Below the pieces are notes generated by a model. The model ran no database searches and had not been told where the DNA came from. It was given only the letters and a program-made list of their open reading frames with translations. This document shows, piece after piece, positions 25,506-33,795 of a DNA stretch of 53,706 nucleotides. Each line of letters starts with the position of its first letter. Positions within the stretch are counted from its first letter, which is position 1. Where the stretch lies: assembly GCA_020851795.1 (NCBI GenBank), contig JADZCA010000067.1, positions 1-53,706 on the forward strand, written 5' to 3'. This DNA comes from Planctomycetota bacterium. Its GTDB lineage: Bacteria; Planctomycetota; PLA2; JAEUHO01. Position numbers and translations under genes: made by a program.

Positions 25506-25511
25506 ATGCTA
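25506..25511 (-). promoter_or_regulatory. -10 box placed for a leaderless nitrilase-family mRNA
   Basis: TAGCAT on the minus strand is followed by GACCCC and then the ATG at 25499. The spacing equals that in front of cinA. No Shine-Dalgarno sequence is visible. Confidence 0.45.
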
Positions 25512-25550
25512 CGCGACCGCGGGCGCGACCCTGCGCCGCGACGCCGCGCC

Positions 25551-28337
25551 TCAGCGCAGGCGCACGATCGCGGGCGGGGCGCCGCTCGGGTCGTGGTTGG
25601 CGAGCTCGATGAGCCGGTCGAGCGCCATCGGGCGCCCGTACAGGTAGCCCTGCCCGAGCTCGCAGCCGAGGTCGGCCAGCGCCTTCGCCTGCACCTCGGT
25701 CTCGACGCCTTCCGCGACGGTGCGCAGCCCGAGCGCCGACCCCAGCGCGACGATCGACTGCGCGAGCGTGGCGTCGTGGTGCCCGTCGGAGCCGAGCGAC
25801 TCGACGAACTCGCGCGGGATCTTGAGCACGTCGAGCGGGAACCGGCGCAGGTAGGCGAGCGAGGAGTAGCCCGTGCCGAAGTCGTCGATGCCCAGCCGCA
25901 CGCCGGTGGCGCGGATCGCGTTGAGCGTCTCGAGCACGGCCTCGGCGCGCTGGACGAACACGCTCTCGGTCACCTCGAGGCACAGGCAGCTCGGGTCGAA
26001 GCCCGTCTCGGCGAGCAGCTCGCGCACGGTGCGCACGAAGCCGGGGTCGTAGATCTGCTTGGGCGACACGTTGACCGACAGCGACGGCGGCCGCCGCGTC
26101 GGCCAGAGGTCGGTCGCCGTCACGGCGTCGCGCAGCGCGCGCTCGAGCACGCGACGGCCGAGCCCGAGGATGAGGCCCGACGCCTCGGCCACGGGCACGA
26201 ACCGGGCGGGGGAGAGCTCGCCCCGCGTCGGGTGGTCCCAGCGGACCAGCGCCTCCATGCCCACGACGCGGCGGTCGCCGATGCGCACCACCGGCTGGTA
26301 GACCACGCGCAGGCCGTCGGCCTCGATCGCCGCCCGCAGGTCGGTCTGGATCTCGAGGCTCTCGACCGCGGCGGCGTGCATCGACGTCTCGAACAGCGCG
26401 CAGCCGCCGCGGCGGCGGGCCTTGGCCGCGTAGAGCGCGGTGTCGGCGTTGCGCAGCAGCGACTCGCGCGTGTCCGACAGCGTGGACCGCGCGACACCCA
26501 TGCTCGCCGTGACCTTGACCGGGCGCCCCTCGACGAGGAAGGGTGCGGCCAGCTCGGCGAGGACGCGGTCCCCGAGCGCGTTCGCCGCCGCGTCGTCGGG
26601 GAGCTCCTCGGACAGGATCGCGAACTCGTCGCCGCCGAGGCGCGACGTCGTGTCGGCGTCGCGCACCACGCGGCGCAGCCGCTCGGCGAACTCGCACAGG
26701 ATCGCGTCGCCGGCGCCGTGGCCGAGGCTGTCGTTGATCAGCTTGAAGTCGTCGAGGTCCACGAACGCCACCGCGGCGCTGCGGCCGCTGCGCTTGGCGC
26801 GCGCCAGCGCCTGCTCGACGCGGTCGTTGAACAGCGAGCGGTTGGCGAGCGAGGTCAGCGGGTCGTGGAAGGCCTGCTGCGTGAGCTGGGCCTCGAGCGC
26901 GGCGCGGTCGGTGATGTCGCGCAGGTTGACGACGAACCCGCGCACCGCGGGGTCGTCGAAGAGGTTGGTCACCGTCGCCTCGAGGCGCATCGTCCGCCCG
27001 TCCTCGCGGGCGGCGGCGCGCCACTCCGCGCGGACGGGGAGGCGGGCCATCCCGCGCGAGCACTCGAACACCGCGAGCGAGGGCTTGCGGTCGTCCTCGT
27101 GCAGCAGCTCGCGGAACGGCGTGCCGAGCAGCGCGTCGGGGTCGAGCGCGAGCACGCGCTTCGACGAGGGGCTCACCCAGCGGACCAGCCCGGCCGCGTC
27201 GAGCAGGCACACCGCGTCGGCGGAGTGGCGCACGAGCGCGGACAGGCGCGACTCGCCGAGGAGCTGCGCGCGCTCGCGCCAGAGCCGCGCGTTCTCGCGC
27301 ACCGCGAGCACCTGGCGGACGGTGACGAACACGGTGAGCCCGACCACGCCGGTCACGAGGTCGCGGGTCGCGTCGGACGACTTCCACCAGACCTGCGAGA
27401 GCAGCAGGAGGTAGCCGGACGCGACCGCGACGTAGGGCACCGTCGAGACGCCGACGGGCTCGTCGCCCGACGCGCGCGAGCGCAGCCCGCGCTGCGCCGC
27501 GAGCGCCTGCGACTCGCACGCGACGAGCAGCGCGAGGCTGCCGAGCAACTGCACCACCATGCGCACGGCGTGCGCGGCCCGCACGCCGTCGAGCGCGAGG
27601 GCCGACCCGGTCACGTCGCCCGCCGCGTGGAGGAAGAACCCGACGCCGAGCCAGACGACGGTCGTCCGGGCGAGGTTCGGCGGCGCCCGCAGCACGAGCC
27701 GCACCGTCGCCGTGAGCAGCGCGAGGTCGCCGACCGAGCGCATGACGAGGAACAGGGTCGCCCCGACGCGCGTGCTGGCGACCGCGAGCGCCGGCCCGAC
27801 CACGAAGTGCCAGACCGCGAGCACGCCCGCGACGAGCACCGTCGCGGCGTCGAGCGAGACGCGGACCCGGTCGGGGCGCGAGCGCGGCTCCTCGGCGAAG
27901 CGGAGCAGCGCGAGCGCGGCGACCGCGTCGAAGACGAGCGCGGGCAGGTTGCCGGCCCACGTCGGCGCCGGGTTGATCCCGTACAGGTCTTCGAGCAGCG
28001 TCCAGAGGGCGTCCGCCGCCGCCGCGGCCAGCAGGGCGATCGCGATCGTGGCCCACCCGCGCGCGCTGCCGAGGTCCTTCGCCTCGCGGGTCCACGACAG
28101 ACGCGCCGCGCGCACGCCCGCCACGAGCGCGACCGGGATCGCCCCGGCGTGGGCGAGCCACGGGGCCCGCGTCCCGACGACGAGGCGCGCCACCCCGTAG
28201 GCGAGGAGGTACACCGCGGCGCCGAGGATCCACGGGCTCCCGCGCAGCGCCGCGAGCACCCGCATCGCCCGCGCGGAGGCACCCCGCGTCGTGGGGAAGC
28301 CGGCGGCTTCGGTGCGGGGGAGCGGCACGATCGGCAC
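25551..28337 (-). CDS. Membrane PAS-GGDEF-EAL protein, cyclic di-GMP synthase/phosphodiesterase
   Basis: The product has 928 aa. The first 340 residues hold about nine hydrophobic segments, an uncharacterised membrane sensor. A PAS domain (about 355-480) follows, with VRHSADAVCLLDAAGLVRWVS and the coupling end VVNLRDITDRAALE. The GGDEF domain (about 485-650) has an intact RLGGDEF near 568 and DLDDFKLINDSLGHGAGD. The EAL domain (about 660-905) has MEALVRWDHP, LCLEVTES, DDFGTGYSSLAYLRRFPLD and AEGVET, so both sites look catalytically competent. It turns over the second messenger c-di-GMP in response to an unknown signal. Met25 is another possible start. Confidence 0.95.
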   Translation of the reverse strand: MPIVPLPRTEAAGFPTTRGASARAMRVLAALRGSPWILGAAVYLLAYGVARLVVGTRAPWLAHAGAIPVALVAGVRAARLSWTREAKDLGSARGWATIAIALLAAAAADALWTLLEDLYGINPAPTWAGNLPALVFDAVAALALLRFAEEPRSRPDRVRVSLDAATVLVAGVLAVWHFVVGPALAVASTRVGATLFLVMRSVGDLALLTATVRLVLRAPPNLARTTVVWLGVGFFLHAAGDVTGSALALDGVRAAHAVRMVVQLLGSLALLVACESQALAAQRGLRSRASGDEPVGVSTVPYVAVASGYLLLLSQVWWKSSDATRDLVTGVVGLTVFVTVRQVLAVRENARLWRERAQLLGESRLSALVRHSADAVCLLDAAGLVRWVSPSSKRVLALDPDALLGTPFRELLHEDDRKPSLAVFECSRGMARLPVRAEWRAAAREDGRTMRLEATVTNLFDDPAVRGFVVNLRDITDRAALEAQLTQQAFHDPLTSLANRSLFNDRVEQALARAKRSGRSAAVAFVDLDDFKLINDSLGHGAGDAILCEFAERLRRVVRDADTTSRLGGDEFAILSEELPDDAAANALGDRVLAELAAPFLVEGRPVKVTASMGVARSTLSDTRESLLRNADTALYAAKARRRGGCALFETSMHAAAVESLEIQTDLRAAIEADGLRVVYQPVVRIGDRRVVGMEALVRWDHPTRGELSPARFVPVAEASGLILGLGRRVLERALRDAVTATDLWPTRRPPSLSVNVSPKQIYDPGFVRTVRELLAETGFDPSCLCLEVTESVFVQRAEAVLETLNAIRATGVRLGIDDFGTGYSSLAYLRRFPLDVLKIPREFVESLGSDGHHDATLAQSIVALGSALGLRTVAEGVETEVQAKALADLGCELGQGYLYGRPMALDRLIELANHDPSGAPPAIVRLR

Positions 28338-28644
28338 GACGGGACTCCGGTGGACCTCTCCCGCGGGCGGATCTCCCCCGGGCGGTGGCGGCCTGAAACC
28401 TGAGGACCCGCCCCTATCGGCCGAAACCGGGCCCCGGGTTGACGCCCCCCCGGCGCGTGCGACCGACGTCCTCGCGCGCGCTCGCCGGGGGGCCGTGCGC
28501 CGGCGCCGGTCGCGTCGTGCGGTGGTCGTGACGCCGTCGGCCGGGCGCGCTCCGCCGCCCGTCGAGCCGCGGCGATCCGAGGGCGGCGTGCGCTACGATT
28601 CCCCGCACGGGTCCGGGCCGCGGTCTGTCGCGGGGAAGTGCGGG
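28338..28644. promoter_or_regulatory. Divergent promoter region between the GGDEF-EAL and zinc-ribbon genes
   Basis: I find no gene in these 307 nt. A -10-like TACGAT at 28594-28599 points toward the zinc-ribbon gene. The CGAGG- and GGGCGG-rich remainder shows nothing distinctive. Confidence 0.4.
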
Positions 28645-29157
28645 GTGATCGTCACGTGCGGGACGTGTCGCGCGGCGGTGGACACCGGCCACGGCCCGGT
28701 CGGCTCCGAGGTCGTCTGCGGCGCCTGCGGGGCGACCTTGGTGGTGCCCGGCGGGGCACGCGTCCCGCCGCCGCCTCCCCCGCGCCCGTCGTCGTCGTCG
28801 CCCCGCGCGGTGCGGCCCCTCGCCAGCGCGCCGCCGGCGTCGTCGCGGGCGCCGACCCGCCTCGTGTGCCCGGCGTGCGACACCCGCTATCCCGTCGCGG
28901 ACCCGACGTGCCCGCGCTGCGGTCGTTCGCGGGCCAAGGCGCGCCGCGACGCGGGCCTCGCGGCCGGCGACGACGACTCGTTCGCGTTCGAGCGCAAGGC
29001 CGCCGGCAGCGGCGTGCTCGGCGGCGTCGCCCTGATGACGCTCGCGGTCGTGTGGTTCGTCCTCGGCTGGCGAGGCGGGCGGATCTTCTTCTACCCGCCC
29101 GTCCTCTTCGTCGTCGGGCTCGTCGCGTTCGCCCGCGGCCTCACGGGGCGCTCGTAG
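28645..29157 (+). CDS. Zinc-ribbon membrane protein, unknown function
   Basis: The product has 170 aa. Two zinc-ribbon-like modules each have two CxxC pairs: CGTC and CGAC at the N-terminus, then CPAC and CPRC near residue 75-95. They are joined by a Pro/Ser linker. Two hydrophobic segments fill the C-terminal 55 residues (GGVALMTLAVVWFVLGW, PPVLFVVGLVAFARGL). The cysteine part is probably cytoplasmic. GTG 28645 puts the first cysteine at residue 5. This layout is common in uncharacterised planctomycete-type proteins; function unknown. Confidence 0.75.
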   Translation: MIVTCGTCRAAVDTGHGPVGSEVVCGACGATLVVPGGARVPPPPPPRPSSSSPRAVRPLASAPPASSRAPTRLVCPACDTRYPVADPTCPRCGRSRAKARRDAGLAAGDDDSFAFERKAAGSGVLGGVALMTLAVVWFVLGWRGGRIFFYPPVLFVVGLVAFARGLTGRS

Positions 29158-29334
29158 CCCGCCGAGCGCGCCGACGTCGCGGCCTCGCTCTCCGGGGCAC
29201 AGGGGCGGGGTGGGGCAGGGCCCGTCCGCGGCGCGGGCGCGGGGCCCGCCGGGGCTTCTGGCCACCGCAAGTGTTCGTGGGCTCGCTCGTCGCGAAGGCA
29301 CGAGACCGGCCGAACGTCGATCTTCCCCGGCGGG

Positions 29335-30303
29335 CTACGCCCGCCCGACGAGCGCCCGCACGGCCGCGACGAGCGCGGGGTCGGGCTCGATCGGGAGGGG
29401 CACGAGCGTCTCGTCGTACACGAAGAGCACGCCCTCGGGGTCGAGGTAGAGGCCGAGCACCTCGCCTCGCACGCCGGCGAAGTGCCCGTTCACCGGGCCG
29501 ATCGTGCGCACCACCGGCTCCGCGCCCGCGCCGACGGTGGCGAACGGCGCGTCGTCGGAGCGGGGCTTGCTCTCGAGCTCGACGAGGCCCGCGATCGTGT
29601 CGCGGGCGCTGCGCTCGACGTCGTGGCGCTCGAGCCGCACGACCACGAGGTGCGCGCCGCCCGGCTCGCACGCGATCCCGCGGGCCGCGTCGAAGTGGGG
29701 GTCGCAGTGGTCGTAGAGCGCGAGCACCACCTCCGCCACGTGCGACCCGAACTCCGGGCGGGGGATGCCGAGCGACAGGACCCGGCGCGGGTGGCGGCCG
29801 GACGGGTCCGGCGCGCGGGCCTGCCCCGCGCGGACCGCCCGCAGGGTCGCCGCGAGGGTCGGCACGGACGCCGAGGCCGCCTCGAGGTCGTCGAGGTAGG
29901 GATCGAGCGACGCGAGCAGCGCGGCGCGCCGCTCTTCGGCGGCCGGCGGGTGGACCGTGCGCAGCCCGAGGGGGCAGCCGTCGAGGCACTCGCTCGGGCG
30001 GTCCGAGAGCAGGAGCCCCTCGAACGCGACGATCGGGCCGGCGCCGCTCCGCACCCGCGCCCGGAAGTAGCTGCCGCCGTCGCGCATGCGGAAGCCCTGC
30101 GGCGGCTGCGCGACCGGCAGCGGGGCGGGGTGGCGCGGCGCCACCGCCGACGGCGTGGGGGCGGGCGCGGGGGGCGGCGTCGCCTCGGGGCGGTCGCGGG
30201 CCGAGCGGCCCGCGCTGCCGGACAGGCCCACCGCGGACGCCGCGACCACGCCCAGCACGAGGGCGCCGACGAGCTGGACCAGCGGCACGACGCGAGACGC
30301 CAT
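29335..30303 (-). CDS. Exported or membrane-anchored protein of unknown function
   Basis: The product has 322 aa. A hydrophobic N-terminal segment (PLVQLVGALVLGVVAASAVG) acts as signal or anchor. A Pro-rich linker follows (residues 40-70), then a globular domain with CLDGCPLGL (a CxxxC pair), LALYDHCDPHFDAARGIAC, and a beta-rich end with LYLDPEGVLFVYDETLVPLPIE. The four cysteines suggest disulfides outside the cytoplasm. I recognise no family. GGGAGG lies 10 nt before the ATG. A hairpin CGACGGAA/TTCCGTCG (30332-30355) lies in its leader. The rest of the gap to 30621 shows no gene. Confidence 0.72.
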   Translation of the reverse strand: MASRVVPLVQLVGALVLGVVAASAVGLSGSAGRSARDRPEATPPPAPAPTPSAVAPRHPAPLPVAQPPQGFRMRDGGSYFRARVRSGAGPIVAFEGLLLSDRPSECLDGCPLGLRTVHPPAAEERRAALLASLDPYLDDLEAASASVPTLAATLRAVRAGQARAPDPSGRHPRRVLSLGIPRPEFGSHVAEVVLALYDHCDPHFDAARGIACEPGGAHLVVVRLERHDVERSARDTIAGLVELESKPRSDDAPFATVGAGAEPVVRTIGPVNGHFAGVRGEVLGLYLDPEGVLFVYDETLVPLPIEPDPALVAAVRALVGRA

Positions 30304-30621
30304 CGGGGCGACCCTCCCACGGTGGGACTTTCGACGGAAGCAAGAGGTTCCGTCGCGAGCCGCCCGGACCGCCGGATCGGCGGGAATTCCGGGGCCGCGG
30401 TCCCAGCTCGGCCCGGTCGGAGCGTCGCGCGCAGCCTCCCGCCCGCCGCCGCGTCGGCGCGACCGTCGTGACGCTCCCCGCGCCGGCGCGCGCACGCTCG
30501 GGCGCTCGCCGTCCCCACCCAGCGCCGCCCGCCCTCGTCGGCCTGTGGTTCGGGGAGGTGGTGCCGCGTCCGAGGGTGGCGAGCTCGCCGCGGGCGTCGC
30601 GGCCCGGGCGCGGTTCGGGCG

Positions 30622-30696
30622 TGGTGGGGGCGGTGGGGCTCGAACCCACAACCTCGGGCTTAAAAGGCCCTTGCTCTACCGTTGAGCTACGCCCCC
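30622..30696 (-). tRNA. tRNA-Lys (anticodon TTT)
   Basis: On the minus strand acceptor GGGGGCG pairs with CGCCCCC and the D-arm is GCTCAACGGTAGAGC. Anticodon loop CTTTTAA gives TTT at 30664-30662, and the T-arm is GTGGG-TTCGAGC-CCCAC. The discriminator is A and CCA is encoded (30624-30622). The outermost anticodon-stem pair is A-G, a small irregularity. Confidence 0.93.
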
Positions 30697-30774
30697 GCGC
30701 GGCGCCATCGTCGGGCCGAGGCCGTCCCGGCGCAAGCGGGGCCCGGCGCGAGGCGGTGCCGCGCGCGACCCGCT

Positions 30775-30810
30775 CCGCCCCGACCTCGTCGGCTCGTGAA
30801 CTCGGCGGGC
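30775..30810. repeat. Second copy of the 36-bp dispersed repeat (first at 2794-2829)
   Basis: The copy differs from 2794-2829 at two positions in 36. Its last base is the first base (plus-strand order) of the stop codon of the DUF3179 gene, so the element abuts the gene's 3' end. Confidence 0.6.
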
Positions 30811-31925
30811 TAGGGCCACACCGTCGTGTCGGGGTGGTGGGCGAACCAGCCGTACCACTCCGCGAGCAACGACTCGACGCGCGCGAGGCGCTGCCCCGTC
30901 CGCTCGCCCGCCACGCACCGGCCCTCGAGGTCGAAGCGGTTCGCCGTCCCGCGCTCGAAGAAGCCGCCGTCGCGGCGCTCGAAGGACCGCGCCCCGCCGT
31001 CGAGCCTCGCGTCGAAGGCGACCGCCGTCCTCGACGACGCGTCGAACCACACCGTCGTCGGCACGCCGCCGACCGTCTCCTCGACCACGCCCTCGCCCTG
31101 CGCCAGCCGCGCGAGCGGGTACGCGCGCCGGGCCGCTCCCGCGCGCACGCCGAGCAGCAGCTCCGACAGCGGCAGGCGCTCGTCGCGCTTCGTGATGGAG
31201 CGCGCGAAGGCGGGGGAGAGGAAGTCCACGCCGCTGCGCGCCTCCTCCCGCGTGAAGTAGCGCCCCGCGAACCGCACGTCGGGCGCCATCGCGTCGGTGT
31301 CGGGGTGGTCGCGCCGCCACGCGGCCCAGGTCGTGTGCGTGCCCGTCGGCAGCGGACGCAGCCGCCGGCCCTTGCGCGGGCCGTCGAAGCACTCGCCCGT
31401 GACGTGCATCCACAGCGACCGGGTGTCGCGGTCGTAGAGCACGGCCGTGCCCTGCCACACCGACTCGAAGCCGAAGAGGAGGCGCACGCCGTCGAGCACG
31501 GGGTCGAAACTGACCCCCGAGGAGCAGACCACTCAATACGTCACCGCGACCGGCGTGCCCGCCATCACGTCGTTGATCACGTGGTGGTACGCCAGCATCG
31601 CGATCGCGTACGCGCGCGCCTTCTCCGCGACCACGACGCCGAACACCTCGTCGTCGTCGCGCAGGAACCGCGCCTGCGCGGCCGGCACGCCGCGGGGGTC
31701 GTCGATCGAGAGGAACGCGTCGTGGGCGACCACGAACTCGCGCAGCGGGTGGGGCCCGATCGTCGCCGGGCCGACGCGACCCGCGGCGTCGCGCGCCGTC
31801 GCGCCCGGCACGGCGGGTGCGGCCGACGTCGGCGCGCGCCGCGGCGGGTCGCCGTCGCCGCACGCCGCGAGCACGGCCGCGAGGGCGGCGGCGACGGAAC
31901 GCGGGGCGAGGCGGAGGCGCGGCAC
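30810..31925 (-). CDS. DUF3179-family lipoprotein with in-frame TGA, probable selenoprotein (U-V-V-C)
   Basis: Read through one TGA (31535-31533), the product has 371 aa. The N-terminus is a lipoprotein signal with lipobox LAAC (about residue 19). DUF3179 landmarks run continuously across the TGA: VVVAEKARAYAIAMLAYHHVINDVMAGTP and PVAVTY before it; VVCSSGVSFDP, SLWMHVTGECFDGPRKG, GTHTTWAAWRRDHPDT and YPLARLAQ after it. The family normally reads TYCPLC, so the TGA replaces the first Cys and the second is kept. A 6-bp hairpin (31517-31500) with loop AGTTTC begins 15 nt after the TGA, placing the loop 21 nt away, consistent with a bacterial SECIS. The start could also be TTG 31961. Nonsense mutation is the main alternative, but nothing else is decayed. 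Confidence 0.82.
31500..31517 (-). promoter_or_regulatory. Candidate bacterial SECIS hairpin
   Basis: In the mRNA, GGGGUC (31517-31512) pairs with GACCCC (31505-31500) around loop AGUUUC. The loop has G at its second position and starts 21 nt after the UGA. Bacterial SECIS elements typically have a G among the first two loop bases and 16-37 nt between UGA and loop. Confidence 0.6.
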
Positions 31926-32020
31926 GCCGACGATGATCGGGGGCCGACCCCTGCGCGACAAGGGCGCCGCCGTCGGGCGCGACGGCGCGGGTCCCGGGGC
32001 GCGTTCGGTCGGGCGGCGCG

Positions 32021-33187
32021 TCAGCGTGGCGTCGCCATCGCGCGCAGCCGCTCGACCGTGGCGGCGACCCGCGCGACCACGAGGTCCACGTCCTCCTCGG
32101 TCGTCGTGCGCCCGAGCGAGAATCGCACCGTGCGGTTCGCGTCCGCGTCGGGCACGCCCATCGCGCGGAGCACGTAGGACGGCTCGAGCGACGCCGACGC
32201 GCAGCCCGCCCCCGTCGCCGCGGCGACGTCGGGCATCCCCATCAGCAGCGCCTCCGCCTCGACGCCCTCGAAGGCCAGCGAGGTCGTGCCCGGCAGCCGG
32301 CGGCCGACGTCGCCGTGGCGCGCGACCCCGCTCACGCGCGCGAGCACCGCGCCCTCGAGCCGGTCGCGCAGCGCGGCGACGCGCGCGGCCTCCGCGTCGC
32401 GCTCGCGCCGCACGAGCTCGGCGGCCACGCCGAACCCCACGAGCGCCGCGACGTCGGGCGTGCCTGCGCGCAGCCCGCGCTCCTGCCCGCCGCCGAGCAG
32501 CAGCGGCTCGACGCGCACGCGCGGGTCCTTGCGCCGCGCCACCAGCGCGCCCGCGCCCTTCGGACCGCCGAGCAGGTGCGCCGCGAGCGAGAGCGTCGCC
32601 GCCCCGTCGCGGCGCAGGTCGAGCGCGACGTGGCCGAGCGCGTGACGCGCGTCCACGTGCAGCGGCACGCCGCGCGCGAGGCAGCGGGCCCCGACCTCGG
32701 CGACGGGCTGGCAGGTGCCCACCTCCGCGTTGGCCGCCTGGCAGCACACGAGCACCGTGTCGGGCCGGATCGCCGCCTCGACGGCCTCCGCCGCGACGCG
32801 GCCCGCCGCGTCGCAGGCGACCTCGGTCGCCTCCGCGCGCCCCCGCGCGACGAGCGCGCGCACGGTGTCGCGCACGCTGCGCTGCTCGACGACGGTGGTC
32901 ACCACGTGGCGTCCGCGCGCGCCCGCCGCGGCCACGACGCCCTGCACCGCGAGCGTGTCGGCCTCGGTGCCGCCCGACGTGAACACGACCTCCTTCGGGT
33001 CGGCGCCGACGAGGTCGGCCACGCGGGCCCGCGCCGCCTCGACCGCCTGCTCCGCCTCCCACCCGTACGCGTGGCTGCGCGAGCCCGGATGGCCGAACCG
33101 CTCGCGGAGGTACGGCAGCATCGCGTCGAGGACCCGGGGGTCGATCGGCGTCGTCGCGAGGTGGTCGAGGTAGACGGGGGCGCGCAT
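32021..33187 (-). CDS. Cysteine desulfurase (NifS/IscS) homologue lacking the PLP lysine
   Basis: The product has 388 aa and is a class V aminotransferase fold close to IscS: LDHLATTPIDPRV, FTSGGTEADTLAV, HVDARHALGH, GGPKGAGALV, QERGLRAGTPDVA. The sulfur-carrying Cys is kept in AGCASASLEPSYVLRAMG. Cofactor-pocket residues are changed: the lysine of SxHK is Leu205, the ring-stacking His is Gln102 (VVEQRSV for TEHxAV), the Asn of NNE is Ala154, and the Gln of VDAxQ is His182. Asp179 remains. It probably does not work as a normal PLP desulfurase. It lies upstream of the DUF3179 selenoprotein gene (95 nt) and divergent from the IscA-like gene. Confidence 0.88.
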   Translation of the reverse strand: MRAPVYLDHLATTPIDPRVLDAMLPYLRERFGHPGSRSHAYGWEAEQAVEAARARVADLVGADPKEVVFTSGGTEADTLAVQGVVAAAGARGRHVVTTVVEQRSVRDTVRALVARGRAEATEVACDAAGRVAAEAVEAAIRPDTVLVCCQAANAEVGTCQPVAEVGARCLARGVPLHVDARHALGHVALDLRRDGAATLSLAAHLLGGPKGAGALVARRKDPRVRVEPLLLGGGQERGLRAGTPDVAALVGFGVAAELVRRERDAEAARVAALRDRLEGAVLARVSGVARHGDVGRRLPGTTSLAFEGVEAEALLMGMPDVAAATGAGCASASLEPSYVLRAMGVPDADANRTVRFSLGRTTTEEDVDLVVARVAATVERLRAMATPR

Positions 33188-33249
33188 GGGGGGGCGGGGC
33201 GGTCCGGCCGCGCCCCGAGGATACGGACCGGGCGTCCTCGGGGGGGGCC

Positions 33250-33255
33250 TATACT
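33250..33255 (+). promoter_or_regulatory. -10 box of the IscA-like gene
   Basis: TATACT follows a run of eight G/C bases and is followed by GCGGCGG. It lies 50 nt before the ATG at 33306, in the space divergent from the desulfurase homologue. Confidence 0.5.
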
Positions 33256-33305
33256 GCGGCGGTGCGGGGCCGCGGTGGCCCCGACCTCCCGCGACGAGTC
33301 CCGCC

Positions 33306-33635
33306 ATGTCGATCACGCTCACCGAGAAGGCCGCCACCAAGGTCAAGGACCTGATCCAGCAGCAGAACGCGCCCGCGACGGCCGGGCTGCGCGTCCGCGT
33401 GGTCGGCGGCGGGTGCTCGGGCCTCTCCTACCAGCTCGCCGTGGACCCGCAGGCCGGCAGCGGCGACAAGGTCTACGAGTCGCACGGCGTGAAGGTCTTC
33501 CTCGACCCGAAGAGCGCGCTGTTCGTCGCGGGGACCGAGATCGACTGGCAGGAGTCCATCATGGGCGCCGCCTTCGCGTTCAAGAACCCGATGGCTAAGG
33601 GCTCCTGCGGCTGCGGCTCCTCGTTTACCGCGTAG
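33306..33635 (+). CDS. IscA/HesB-family (A-type) iron-sulfur carrier
   Basis: A-type carriers hold and deliver Fe-S clusters. The product has 109 aa. The three cluster-binding cysteines are visible: VGGGCSGLSYQLA and the C-terminal SCGCGSSF. The stretch ALFVAGTEIDWQESIMGAAFAFKNPMAKGSC is typical of IscA/ErpA; members cannot be told apart here. It is divergent from the desulfurase homologue, hinting at sulfur transfer. It may serve the Fe-S subunits of complex I downstream. Its stop codon lies inside the first unit of an 82-bp tandem repeat. Confidence 0.93.
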   Translation: MSITLTEKAATKVKDLIQQQNAPATAGLRVRVVGGGCSGLSYQLAVDPQAGSGDKVYESHGVKVFLDPKSALFVAGTEIDWQESIMGAAFAFKNPMAKGSCGCGSSFTA

Positions 33636-33795
33636 GCGGGGGGAGTTGAGCGACGTACGTCCGCGCCCGCGCGGGCCGGGCTTCGCGATCGGCGGGCTCG
33701 CGGGGCGAGGAACGTAGGCGGGGGGAGTTGAGGGACGTACGTCCGCGCCCGCGCGGGCCGGGCTTCGCGATCGGCGGGCTCGCGGGGCGAGGAAC
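33632..33795. repeat. Tandem duplication, 2 x 82 bp
   Basis: Units 33632-33713 and 33714-33795 are head to tail and appear to differ at one base (GAGCGACG versus GAGGGACG). The first unit begins within the last codons of the IscA-like gene, so its first three bases overlap the stop. The near identity indicates a recent event or active homogenisation. Confidence 0.9.

Noticed and set aside
30600..30690. Protein-like frame reading GLEPTTSGLKGPCSTVELRPR
   Set aside because: It is the antisense translation of tRNA-Lys, a well-known annotation artefact.
31533..31535. Nonsense mutation splitting the DUF3179 gene into a pseudogene
   Set aside because: Only one stop exists, it falls on the exact redox-cysteine column, a SECIS-like hairpin follows, and motifs downstream are preserved. 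It remains the main alternative until the sel genes are checked.
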